This document shows, in pieces, positions 54,630 through 63,185 of a stretch of DNA of 64,000 bases. How positions within the stretch are numbered: position 1 is the stretch's first letter; the number at the start of each line of letters is the position of its first letter. The notes beneath the pieces are model-generated. The model made no database searches. It was not told the DNA's origin and was given only the letters and a program-made list of their open reading frames with translations. A program made the position numbers and the translations under genes. The stretch comes from PALSA-612 sp963742925 (GTDB taxonomy: Bacteria; Actinomycetota; Thermoleophilia; Gaiellales; Gaiellaceae), in the NCBI GenBank assembly GCA_963742925.1, contig CAVUNV010000008.1, positions 1 to 64,000 of the forward strand, in the 5' to 3' direction.

Positions 54630-54851
54630 ATGAAGCCCGAGAAAGTCGGCGACCGCCAGCTCGACGCGCTGCTCGAGCGGCTCGACGCGCTCACCGCGGA
54701 GGTGCGGGCGCTCAACCGGCGTCTCGACACGGGAGACAACCTCGCGCCGGTCGTCCACGAGCTCCGCGGATTGAGGGAGTCGCTCGAGGCGCTCGCCTAC
54801 GCGGCGCTCGGCCAGCAGGGCCCACAGGTCAGGCGCCGCCGGACCGGATGA
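54630..54851 (+). CDS. small coiled-coil protein of unknown function
   Basis: 73 residues from ATG 54630, a highly charged heptad pattern (RQLDALLERLDALTAEVRAL, NRRLDTGDNLAPVVHELRGL). No membrane segment or signal. Overlaps the next gene in ATGA. No function can be assigned. Confidence 0.65.
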   Translation: MKPEKVGDRQLDALLERLDALTAEVRALNRRLDTGDNLAPVVHELRGLRESLEALAYAALGQQGPQVRRRRTG

Positions 54852-55333
54852 CGAGCCGGAGCACGGCGATCCTGGTCGCCGTGGCCGTCGTCGCGGGAGC
54901 GGCCGTCGCAGGCGTCGGGCTCGCGACGCGGGGCTCGGGCAAGCCCGCCCGCGTGCTGCAGGTGGACGAGCAGGCCGGGCGGGTCGGGCGAGTCGTCCTC
55001 GGCGAGACCGGGTCGAGCGTGCTCGCGGTGCTCGGCAAGCCGTCCTCCGCCGACGGCACCACGATTCGTTACCCCCACCTCCTGGTCGGACTTCGCGCCG
55101 GACGCGTCACCTCGATCGAGACGGACGATCCGGCCGCCCGCACCGACAAGGCCGTTCGGATCGGCGAGCCGCTTTCGGCCGCGCGCGCGTCCTACGCCAA
55201 GACGGCGACGTGCAATCCGAACTCACCCGACAAGAGCGCGCTCCATCCGTTCTGCAACATTCGCATCGGTTCGGCTCGGCTGCTCGTCACCGGCGACCCG
55301 ATCCGGTCGATCACGCTGTCTAGAACGGGCTGA
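54848..55333 (+). CDS. membrane-anchored small-domain protein
   Basis: 161 residues from ATG 54848. An N-terminal membrane segment (ILVAVAVVAGAAVAGVGLAT) is followed by a domain starting VGRVVLGETGSSVLAVLGKP, then IRYPHLLVGLRAGRVTSIET, a SmpA/BLIP-like alternation seen also in the protein at 26145-26666. A cysteine pair (ATCNPN, PFCNIRIG) could form a disulfide. Function unknown. Its stop region overlaps the convergent dehydrogenase gene by 14 bases. Confidence 0.65.
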   Translation: MTSRSTAILVAVAVVAGAAVAGVGLATRGSGKPARVLQVDEQAGRVGRVVLGETGSSVLAVLGKPSSADGTTIRYPHLLVGLRAGRVTSIETDDPAARTDKAVRIGEPLSAARASYAKTATCNPNSPDKSALHPFCNIRIGSARLLVTGDPIRSITLSRTG

Positions 55334-56423
55334 GCTTGTAGACCTGGCCGCCGAGCGTGACGACGTAGAGCTCGCCGCGCGAGTCCTCGCCGAACGAGGT
55401 CGGCGAATTGACGTGGAAGGTCTCGCGCTTCTGATTCGTAGCGTGGCCGTTGACGACCTGGAGGCTCCAGAACGTCCCGTTGCAGAAATCGGCGTAGAAG
55501 TACCGGCCCCTGGCGGAGAAGACCTGGAGCCCGCGGTAGACGAAGCCGCCCATGATCGCGCAGCCCTGGCTGTGCGAGTACTCCGCGATCGGGTAGACGA
55601 GCGGGAACGGCCCTTGCAGCGTGACCCCGGTGTTGTAGTCGTGGTTCCCCTCGTACCGCGACCAGCCGAAGTTGGCGTTCAGCGAGTTGCGGGGCCGGTA
55701 GTCGACCTCTTCCCAGGCGTCCTGGCCGACGTCGCCGACGTACAGGTCTCCGGTCGAGCGGTCGAACGAGAACCGCCACGGGTTGCGGAGCCCGTTGGCG
55801 ACGATCTCCCAGGTCGGGCTCGGCGCCGTCGGGTTGGCGGTGCGGAGCAGCTTGCCGAGGAAGGTGTTCATCGGCTGTCCCGTGCCGAGCGGGTCGCCGC
55901 AGCAGCCGCCGTCCCCGACGCTCACGTACAGCTTGCCGTCGGAACCGAACTGGAGCTGGCCGCCGAAGTGATCCTCGATCGGGTCGAAGACGGCCAGGAT
56001 GTGGCGCCGGCTCGACATGATCACGTGCTGGCCGTCGGAGCGGAACTCGTCGACGCGGATGTTGCCGCTCGACGCTCCGTCCGTGTAGTCGATGTAGAGG
56101 AGGTGGTTGGTCGCGTAGGACGGGCTGAACGCGATCGAGAGCAGGCCGTTGTCGTCCAGGCTGGAGTCGAGGATGCCGCTGAAGTCGGCGAACGGATCGG
56201 ACCGGCGGCGGGTCCCGTTCTGGAGCACCCAGACCTTGCCGGTGCGCTCGACGACGTAGAGGTCGGTCGAGGTGCGCGGAGCGGTGACGTAGGTCAGGTT
56301 CCCGAAGCCGCTGGCGACCGGATGAAAGCTGTACTCGGGGTCGACCGCTCCCGCGGAGGCTGCGACTGCAAGCGCCGCCAGACACATGATCCCGACGAGG
56401 CCTGCCAACAGGGAGCGGCGCAT
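55320..56423 (-). CDS. PQQ-dependent sugar dehydrogenase-like protein (GSDH family)
   Basis: 367 residues with signal peptide (LVGIMCLAALAVAASAGAV). Six-bladed propeller of the soluble glucose/aldose dehydrogenase family: ASGFGNLTYVTAPRTSTDLY, VVERTGKVWVLQNG, NGLLSIAFSPSYATNHLLYI, FGGQLQFGSDGKLYVSVGDG, NGLRNPWRFSFDRSTGDLYV. The GD-x-G turn followed by CCGDP is in the PQQ/calcium site region. Whether it truly uses PQQ is unproven; no PQQ biosynthesis genes are nearby. Confidence 0.9.
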   Translation of the reverse strand: MRRSLLAGLVGIMCLAALAVAASAGAVDPEYSFHPVASGFGNLTYVTAPRTSTDLYVVERTGKVWVLQNGTRRRSDPFADFSGILDSSLDDNGLLSIAFSPSYATNHLLYIDYTDGASSGNIRVDEFRSDGQHVIMSSRRHILAVFDPIEDHFGGQLQFGSDGKLYVSVGDGGCCGDPLGTGQPMNTFLGKLLRTANPTAPSPTWEIVANGLRNPWRFSFDRSTGDLYVGDVGQDAWEEVDYRPRNSLNANFGWSRYEGNHDYNTGVTLQGPFPLVYPIAEYSHSQGCAIMGGFVYRGLQVFSARGRYFYADFCNGTFWSLQVVNGHATNQKRETFHVNSPTSFGEDSRGELYVVTLGGQVYKLSPF

Positions 56424-56446
56424 CCGGAGCGCACCCTACAAGGTCA

Positions 56447-57896
56447 TCAGGATGGACGCCAGATGTCGAGTACGCCCGTCGTGGCGTGGTCGTTCGCGTT
56501 CCCGACCGGCAGCGCGATTCGCCCGTCCGTCACGATAGGGCTCGACCAGTGGCCGTCTACCGGCGCCGAGCGACGAGAGCCTCCGTCCGCTCGTCGGCAC
56601 GTAGACGTCGAGCCGGCCGCGGCCCGGGTCGTAGACGTAGAGCAGGCCGCCCGCGACGACCGGGCTCGTGCCCGCACCCGACACGTGCCATGCCTCGCCG
56701 AGCCTGCGTCCCTTCAGGACGTAGGCGGCCGTGGCCGAGAAATCGGACACGAAGAGCCAGGTGCGGCCGCCGCTTCGCCAGACCGCCGGGGCCGAGAACA
56801 GCCCCGCGCCGCTCGGCGTCGAGAGCGTCTGCAGCTCGCCGCCGGTGACCGGCCCGGCTCCGCCCTTTCCGTTCAGCTTCGTCAGATCGAGCAGACGCAG
56901 CTTCCCGTCCTTGCCTCCCTGGACGGCGAGCCTACCCCCGAGGAGCGCCGGTGCGGTCGAGCCGAGGTCCGTGTCGCCCGAGTTGAGCTCGTCCTGGTTG
57001 CGCGGCGTCCAGTTCTGGAGCAGCGTGCCGGCGTTCGGCGACAGCTCGAGCACGCTGTCTCCCCAGTAGTGCTTGCCGTCCCATCGGCCGTTGCCGGTGG
57101 CGACGAGCAGGTTGCCGGTCGAGGGCTCGACGACGACCCCGGAGCGCGCCCAGATCGCCGAATCGCTCTCCGGGCACGAGCTCGGGTCGAGGACCTCATG
57201 CCTGTCGCTGCAGAGCGAGTTCCAGACGTCGACGATCCGGCCCGACGTCGCGTCGACGGCGACGACGTGCCCTTGATACGGCGGCGTGTCCCCGTAGTAC
57301 CCGCCGGTGGCGGCGAGCACCAGGCCGCGCGAAAGATTGAGGGAGACGCCGATCTTCTCCCGGGACGGGCGGCGGGTGATCGTGACGGGCCAGGGCGCAC
57401 CCGCCTCGCGGCCTGTCGCCACGGAGAGCTTGTGGATCTTCCCGTCGGGCGAGGCCGCGTAGACGTAGGCGCGCGAGGGACCGGCCACGGGCGACGAGTT
57501 CGTGATCTGGTCGGAGCCGGCCCAGCTCGAGTAGCCGGACGGCGTGAAGCGCCAGACGACGCGACCGGTCGACGCGTCGATCGCGATCGTCTTGCCGTAG
57601 CTCGTCGTGACGACGAAGAGATCGCGCGACGCCCCGCCGGCCCGGACTCCGCGGAGGTAGATCGGGGACGAGTCGGCGGTGCCGTCGAGGGTCACGCGCT
57701 GACGCCGCAGGCGGGAGAGGCTCTCCGACGTGATCCCGGTCTGCGCGGGACCGCTCGACGTGCGGGCGGCGTCGTACCCGAACCGCGTCCAGTCGCCTCC
57801 GAGCCGAGCCGTGCCGGCCGCCGTCACGCCGGAGGCCGCTATCGCACCGGCCGCGGGCGCGAGAAGAGCCAGCAGCAGAGCCCGGTGTCCTCGCAC
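56447..57896 (-). CDS. PQQ-binding-like beta-propeller protein (one-base frameshift)
   Basis: Secreted eight-bladed-type propeller with quinoprotein repeats: DGTADSSPIYLRGV, KTIAIDASTGRVVWRF, GKIHKLSVATGREAG, GHVVAVDATSGRIVDVWNSL, DGKLRLLDLTKLNG. Signal peptide LLLALLAPAAGAIAASG. Near the end the frame breaks at 56560-56561 (CCGG). One base less joins LSSLGA to VDGHWSSPIVTDGRIALPVG, then ATTGVLDIWRPS-stop; without it the tail is basic noise to 56436. Corrected length is 482 residues. Follows the GSDH-like gene's divergent neighbour; role may be extracellular alcohol or sugar oxidation or simply BamB-like scaffolding. Confidence 0.83.
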
Positions 57897-57901
57897 GCAG
57901 G

Positions 57902-58567
57902 CTACTTCTTGCTGAGGAGCACGCGCTTGAGCTCGTCGGTCTTGCCGGGCTCGAGGATCGCGAGCACCTGATCGCCCGCCTCCAGCGTCGTGTCTCCGTC
58001 GGCGATCTTGGCCTGCCCGTTCCGGACGACGGAGATCAGCTGCGAGCCTGCGGGCAGCGCGATCCGGTCGACCGCCTTGCCGACACAGGGTGAGCCCTCG
58101 ACGATCTGCACCTCGACGATCTCCAGGTTCTCCTTTCGGAGCTCGAGCAGGTGGACGAGCTCATGCTCGGGAACCTCGTGCTCGACGAGCGCGAGCAGGC
58201 TGAGCGTGGCGCAGACAGTGGGCGAGATGCCGAGCAAGTCGAAATGCGGCTGGTTACGCGGGTCGTTGACGCGGGCGATCACCTTCGGCACGCCGTACTT
58301 CTCGCGTGCCAGCTGGCAGATGATGATGTTGTCCTCATCGTCCCCGGTCGTCGCGACCAGGATGTCGGGCGGTCGCGCGATCCCGGCCTGCTCGAGCACG
58401 AACACCTCGGTCGCGTCACCGAGCTGCACCTGGTGCTCGAACTCCTCCTCCAGCGTCTCGAACCGGTCGGCGCGCTGCTCGATCATCGTGACCTCGTGCC
58501 CGTGGCCGATCAGGCTGCGCGACAGATTGGCCCCCACCTTGCCACCGCCCGCCACGATCAGGTACAC
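57902..58567 (-). CDS. trkA: TrkA-type potassium channel/transport regulator (RCK_N plus RCK_C)
   Basis: 221 residues: Rossmann opening MYLIVAGGGKVGANLSRSLI, EQRADRFETLEEEFEHQVQL with a nucleotide-binding acidic residue, VATTGDDEDNIIICQLAREK, then an RCK_C domain (ENLEIVEVQIVEGSPCVGKA, GDTTLEAGDQVLAILEPG). NAD(H) or ATP binding gates the partner K+ transporter. The gene and the smaller one upstream make a regulator pair like CeoB/CeoC. No TrkH/KtrB gene in the window. Confidence 0.93.
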   Translation of the reverse strand: MYLIVAGGGKVGANLSRSLIGHGHEVTMIEQRADRFETLEEEFEHQVQLGDATEVFVLEQAGIARPPDILVATTGDDEDNIIICQLAREKYGVPKVIARVNDPRNQPHFDLLGISPTVCATLSLLALVEHEVPEHELVHLLELRKENLEIVEVQIVEGSPCVGKAVDRIALPAGSQLISVVRNGQAKIADGDTTLEAGDQVLAILEPGKTDELKRVLLSKK

Positions 58568-58571
58568 CTGA

Positions 58572-59006
58572 CTAGCTCACTTCCTCGGCGACCGGCGTGG
58601 GGATCTCGCAGGCGCGGACGGACTCCGTCAGGACGTCGATCGCGGTCGAGGTCGGACAGACGGTGCGCAGCCCGCGTGCGGCGTAGAACTCGGCGCGCGC
58701 TGGATCGAGGACACGGACGACGACGCAGTCGATGCCGTAGCGCTTCTGCGCGACCTGGGCCACGACGAGGTTCGTGTTGTCCCCGTCCGTCGCGACCACG
58801 ACCGCGTCGGCATCGGCGATCCCGGCCTCGCGGAGCACGCCGTCGTCGATGCCCTGACCGACGACGAAGCCGCCGCGCCAGGCTGTGCCGAGCCGGGCGA
58901 GCGCCTCTTCTTTCTCGTCGATCGCGGTCACGTCCCAACCTTCGCCGTCGAGCCGCTTGGCAACGGCGGAGCCGACGCGCCCGCACCCGATCACGATTGC
59001 CTTCAC
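58572..59006 (-). CDS. TrkA-N (RCK_N) domain protein
   Basis: 144 residues: MKAIVIGCGRVGSAVAKRLD, AIDEKEEALARLGTAWRGGF, DADAVVVATDGDNTNLVVAQ, YGIDCVVVRVLDPARAEFYA. No RCK_C domain. With the next gene (five bases after) it likely forms the hetero-oligomeric K+ uptake regulator of CeoB/CeoC type. Confidence 0.9.
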   Translation of the reverse strand: MKAIVIGCGRVGSAVAKRLDGEGWDVTAIDEKEEALARLGTAWRGGFVVGQGIDDGVLREAGIADADAVVVATDGDNTNLVVAQVAQKRYGIDCVVVRVLDPARAEFYAARGLRTVCPTSTAIDVLTESVRACEIPTPVAEEVS

Positions 59007-59057
59007 GAGATCAGACTACAGCGGACGAAGGCGTTGAGAAACGGGGCACGGGAGTGT

Positions 59058-60950
59058 CTAGCCCTCGTCCTCTTCGAGCACGCCTTGGGGAAATGCGACC
59101 ACCAGCACCTCGCACGGCGCATGGCGTAGCACGTGCTCGACCGTGGGCGAGAAGAAGCGTGACTGCCGCCGCCAGCGGGGAGCAGAGCCGAGGACGATCA
59201 GATCGGCGTCTCGCTTCCGGGCCTCGTCGACGATCGCCTCGCCGATCGAGCGCGCGCGAACGGTCTCGCCGAGCACCTCGACGCCGTTCTCCGCCCCGAG
59301 CGCGCGAGCTTCCTCCAGCGACTCGGCCGCACGCTGCTCGGCGGGCTCGACCGGGGTCTCGAGCGAGGCATCGAGCGGAACGCGGATCACGTGCAGCGCC
59401 TCGACCGCCGAGCCGCGCTCCTGCGCCAGCTTGATCGCGGTCGCCAGCATCTCCTCGCCGATCAGCCCGATCTTCATCGGCACGAGGATGCGGCCGATCT
59501 CGGGCTCCTCCAGCTCCTGCTCGTCCGGGGAGGCGACGTGCTCCAGCAGCCCCTCCCCGCGGGCCCGGCGGACGAGGTAGAAGACGACCAGCCCCGCGAC
59601 GAGCCAGGTCGGTCCCGCATAGCGGGCCCCCGGGTGCGTGACCATCGAGATCACGAACACGGCCAGCGTCGCGATCAGGCCGACGATCGTGGGGAGCGGC
59701 AGCGCGAAGCCGCGCACGTGGATGTCGAGCGGCACCCGGTAGGGTCGCGCCAGATCCGGGGCTCGCACGCGCAGCCGCAGCACGGCGATCTGCGCTGCGA
59801 TGAACGCGAGCAGCACGCCGAAGCTGAACAGGCTGGCGAGGAAGATCACGGGGTTGTCGGCGAAGGCGCTGACGCCGACCATGAGCGCCACCGAGATGAC
59901 GACGGCGGCGATGATCGACTCCGGCGCGATGTGCGTCCTCCTTCCCAGCCGCCCGAAGGCTCGCGGGAGCATGCCGTGCTCGCCGAGCGAGTAGGCGAGC
60001 CGACCGAAGCCCGAGACGGCCGTGGCGATGCTCGCGAGCAGGATCAGCGCGCCGGAGACGCCGACGAAGCCGCGCACCGCGGCAACGAGAGCGGAGCCGA
60101 CGTGGCCGTTCAGAGCTTCGGCGATCCCGATCAGGGGCGCCTTCAGCCAGGTGGTTCCGAGCTGGGTCGTGCCATTCTCGACCGGATAGGCCGAGAGACC
60201 GATGTAGGCGATCGCGACGTAGACGAGGGCAACCAGCGCGACGGCCGAGAACACGCTGCGAGGCAGGTCGACGCCAGGGCTGCGGGCCTCCTCGGCCATG
60301 TTGGCCACGGTCTCCAGGCCCGTGTACGCGAGCATCGCGAGCGGCAAGGAGAAAAGCAACGCGTGCCAGCTCGGGCTCGTGCCGAGGTCGAGGCCGTGCG
60401 TGAGCGCGTCCGGCGTCGCCAGGAAGACGAAGCCGAAGCCGAGCAGGAGGAGCTGGGTGAGCACGTCGAGCGAGGCGACGACGATCCCGATCAAGTAGAA
60501 CGCCGGCCGCCGGACGAGCCGGACGAGGCCGACCCCGACGATGGCGCACACGCCGACGACGACGTCCCACGGCCCCCGGTCGAGCGCACTCACCTGGAAC
60601 GCTCCCGCGAGGTAGTGAGGCAGGAAGAGCGCCGAGAGCGCGATCACGATCAGGTAGTCGAGGAAGAGCACCCAGCCGGTCATGAAGCCGGCGAGGTCGT
60701 TGAACGCCTTGCGGACGAAGGTCGCCGCGCCACCGGTCTCCGGGATCGCCGCCGTTCCCTCGGCGTAGGAGAGCGAGATGACGAGGAACAGCATCCCGAT
60801 CGCGAGCAGGACGGCCGGCGTCAGCCCGAGCGCCTTCTGCGCCACGATCCCGAGCGCGACGTAGATCGAGGCAGCGATCTCGCCGTAGGCCACCGAGAAC
60901 AGCGCCGGCGCGCCGAGCACACGCTCGAGGGCTGGAAGCTTCCGCGCCAC
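59058..60950 (-). CDS. APC-family permease fused to universal-stress domain
   Basis: 630 residues. Twelve hydrophobic segments of an amino-acid/polyamine/cation permease (LFSVAYGEIAASIYVALGIV, SYAEGTAAIPETGGAATFVR) extend to about residue 450, and a cytoplasmic UspA-like domain fills the last 150 (IGRILVPMKIGLIGEEMLAT, ADLIVLGSAPRWRRQSRFFS). The USP nucleotide motif G-2x-G-9x-G-[ST] is only partly kept. Substrate not predictable; the layout resembles KimA-like or amino-acid transporters gated by nucleotide. A homologue follows at 61144. Confidence 0.92.
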   Translation of the reverse strand: MARKLPALERVLGAPALFSVAYGEIAASIYVALGIVAQKALGLTPAVLLAIGMLFLVISLSYAEGTAAIPETGGAATFVRKAFNDLAGFMTGWVLFLDYLIVIALSALFLPHYLAGAFQVSALDRGPWDVVVGVCAIVGVGLVRLVRRPAFYLIGIVVASLDVLTQLLLLGFGFVFLATPDALTHGLDLGTSPSWHALLFSLPLAMLAYTGLETVANMAEEARSPGVDLPRSVFSAVALVALVYVAIAYIGLSAYPVENGTTQLGTTWLKAPLIGIAEALNGHVGSALVAAVRGFVGVSGALILLASIATAVSGFGRLAYSLGEHGMLPRAFGRLGRRTHIAPESIIAAVVISVALMVGVSAFADNPVIFLASLFSFGVLLAFIAAQIAVLRLRVRAPDLARPYRVPLDIHVRGFALPLPTIVGLIATLAVFVISMVTHPGARYAGPTWLVAGLVVFYLVRRARGEGLLEHVASPDEQELEEPEIGRILVPMKIGLIGEEMLATAIKLAQERGSAVEALHVIRVPLDASLETPVEPAEQRAAESLEEARALGAENGVEVLGETVRARSIGEAIVDEARKRDADLIVLGSAPRWRRQSRFFSPTVEHVLRHAPCEVLVVAFPQGVLEEDEG

Positions 60951-60976
60951 GCGCGGAGACTAGTGCCTAGCGCGGA

Positions 60977-61147
60977 TCACTTCGGCCGCTGGAGGTACAG
61001 CCGTCCGATGCCGAGCGCGACGAACAGGGCGCCGATCACGTAGCCGATGCCGCCGCCTGCGCGCGCCGTCTGGACGAGCAGCGCGATCCCGAGCCCGACG
61101 AACAGGCAGCTGAGGACGAGGACGGTCAGGGCATAGGGGCGCTTCAT
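60977..61147 (-). CDS. 56-residue two-helix membrane protein
   Basis: ATG 61147 overlaps the stop of the upstream permease in ATGA; the gene ends TGA at 60979-60977. It encodes MKRPYALTVLVLSCLFVGLG, a short hinge (VQTARAGGGIG), and a second hydrophobic segment ending in IGRLYLQRPK. Two helices with a glycine-rich turn. Its place between two homologous APC-USP genes suggests a small accessory subunit. Confidence 0.7.
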   Translation of the reverse strand: MKRPYALTVLVLSCLFVGLGIALLVQTARAGGGIGYVIGALFVALGIGRLYLQRPK

Positions 61148-63045
61148 GCCGCGGCGCGGCGCCCGGCACCGACCATGACCCGGCAGCCGGCGTGCTTCAG
61201 CACGTAGTCCACGGTCGTGCCGAAGATCGCGCTCCGCCGCGTGCGGTGGGGCAAACGCGGCGCGCCGATGACGATGATCTCCGCGTTCCGGCGCGCGGCC
61301 TCCTCGCAGATCTCGCGGCCCGCGTGCCTGGCGCGGGCGACGCGCTCGATCACCTTCACGCCGTAGAGCTCACCGATGTCGTGCGCCTCGTCGAGCAGAC
61401 GCGCCGCGAGGGCCTCCTGGTCGGGCAAGTGGGTGTCGAGTGGCACCTCCATCGGCACCACGATCACGCGCATCGCGACGATCGCCGAGCGCCGCTCCGA
61501 AGCGAGCCGGCAGGCGAGGTGGAACGCCTCGCGCGACTGCGGGCTGTCGACGAGCGGCGAGAGGATCATCCGGTATTCGAGCGCCATCGCCGGGCCGAGC
61601 ATCGGCGGAGCCTTGACCGTCTCACGCAGCGGCGCTCCGACATACCGGCGGCGGTAGATGACGTACCCGACGAATCCGAGCGCCAGCCAGGCGAGGCCGA
61701 CCCAGCGCGTGGTCGGGTTCTGGACGACGATGACGAGGAACGAGATGCCGGTCGCGACGCCGCCGGCGAGAGCGAAGAGCGGCCAGTCGACGCCGGCGAA
61801 GCGGAAGTTCGGCTTGGCCCGGTAGCGAACCTCGGTGGCGCCCCTGTCCTTGCGCCGCAACGCCACGATCGACGCGTGCGCCACGGTGAACGAGAGCGTC
61901 GCTCCGAACGAGTAGAGCGCGCCGACGAAGGTGACGCTGCCGGGCAGGATCACGCAGATCGGCGCGACGCCCGCGAAGATGATCAGCGAGAGCCACGGCG
62001 TCTTGAAGCGCGGATGGAGGCGCCGGAAGATCTCCGGGATCTGCCGGTACGTCGCCATCGAGTAGGTGACGCGCGACGCCCCGATGACGCCGGCGTTCGT
62101 CGCGATGAACAGGATCGTCGCGGCCAGGATGCCGACGTAGATCTGCAGGGCGCGCAGCGAGGTGCCGTGGAGGCCGAGGTTGTCGACGATGCCGAGCACC
62201 GGGTCGTTCGCGTGGCCCCCCTGCTCCGGCGGACGCGCGAGCTCGGTCGACCATCGCCCGTGGTACCGCACCACGGGCATCGCCGAGAGCGCGACGAGCG
62301 GCAGCGTGAAGTAGATGGCGAACACGGCGCCGGCGACGAGCTTGTAGGCGCTCGGCACGCTGCGCGTGGGATCCCTGGCCTCCTCGGCGAGGTTGGAGAC
62401 GGTCTCCACCCCCGTGTAGGCGAGCATCGCCACCGGTATCGCAATCGCGAGCCGTGCCCACGTCGGCGCCACCCCCCAGTGGACGTTCGCCGTGAGCACA
62501 TGCGGATTGAGGACGAGGACGAAGCCGAGGATGACGAGGAAGATCTGCGTCGCGAAGTCGACGACCGCGAGGACGACGCTGACCCTCGTCGCCTCCTGCA
62601 CGCCGATCGTGTTGAGGGCGACGAGCACGACGATCACGATCACCCCGCCGACGATGTCCCACGGGTTGCTGTCCAGCGGCTTCCAGAAGATCGACAGGTA
62701 GTGCGGGACGAAGAACGCCGACGTCGCGACGGTGACGATGTAGACGAGCATCTGCGCCCAGGCCGCGCCGAAGGAGACGAGCTCGTTGTAGGCGTGGCGG
62801 GCGAAGCTGGAGGAGCCTCCCGCCTCGGGGTAGCGGACGGTTCCCTCGGCGTAGGTGGCAGCCGTGGCCGCGAAGATGACACCGGCCACGACGAAGACGA
62901 CCGGCGTCAGCCCGAGCGCGTAGACCGCGGTCAGCCCGAGCGCGTAGTAGATCGAGGAGCCGACGTTGCCGTACGCGGTCGCGAACAGCGCCGGCGTGCC
63001 GAGCACGCGCTCGAGGTTCTGCTCCCTCCTGCGCCTGCGAGGCAT
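61144..63045 (-). CDS. APC-family permease fused to universal-stress domain, second copy
   Basis: 633 residues, the same architecture as the gene at 59058: LFATAYGNVGSSIYYALGLT, TYAEGTVRYPEAGGSSSFAR, FDLAEEARDPTRSVP-type core (TVSNLAEEARDPTRSVPSAY), then a C-terminal USP domain (EYRMILSPLVDSPQSREAFH, NAEIIVIGAPRLPHRTRRSA). The protein differs enough from the other copy to be an old duplication. Overlaps the small membrane protein by four bases; three-gene operon with the copy at 59058 last. Confidence 0.92.
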   Translation of the reverse strand: MPRRRRREQNLERVLGTPALFATAYGNVGSSIYYALGLTAVYALGLTPVVFVVAGVIFAATAATYAEGTVRYPEAGGSSSFARHAYNELVSFGAAWAQMLVYIVTVATSAFFVPHYLSIFWKPLDSNPWDIVGGVIVIVVLVALNTIGVQEATRVSVVLAVVDFATQIFLVILGFVLVLNPHVLTANVHWGVAPTWARLAIAIPVAMLAYTGVETVSNLAEEARDPTRSVPSAYKLVAGAVFAIYFTLPLVALSAMPVVRYHGRWSTELARPPEQGGHANDPVLGIVDNLGLHGTSLRALQIYVGILAATILFIATNAGVIGASRVTYSMATYRQIPEIFRRLHPRFKTPWLSLIIFAGVAPICVILPGSVTFVGALYSFGATLSFTVAHASIVALRRKDRGATEVRYRAKPNFRFAGVDWPLFALAGGVATGISFLVIVVQNPTTRWVGLAWLALGFVGYVIYRRRYVGAPLRETVKAPPMLGPAMALEYRMILSPLVDSPQSREAFHLACRLASERRSAIVAMRVIVVPMEVPLDTHLPDQEALAARLLDEAHDIGELYGVKVIERVARARHAGREICEEAARRNAEIIVIGAPRLPHRTRRSAIFGTTVDYVLKHAGCRVMVGAGRRAAA

Positions 63046-63083
63046 GGGCGGACTCTAGACGGCCGCCCGGCCCGTTCCGCCGT

Positions 63084-63178
63084 GCAGTGCCTGACGCTGC
63101 TCAGGCACTGCTACGGGGCAGGGTCAGAGCAGGTGCCGGACAGGTGCCAGAGCAGTGCCGGACAGGTGCCAGACCCTG
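63084..63178 (+). repeat. 95-base dispersed repeat, copy 2
   Basis: Starts GCAGTGCCTGACGCTGCT and ends GCCAGACCCTG, matching the minus-strand element at 13287-13381 base for base in length. This copy has two direct repeats of GTGCCGGACAGGTGCCAGA-type sequence. It fills most of the 140-base gap between the permease start and the pyrophosphatase stop. Confidence 0.7.
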
Positions 63179-63185
63179 CCGCGGA

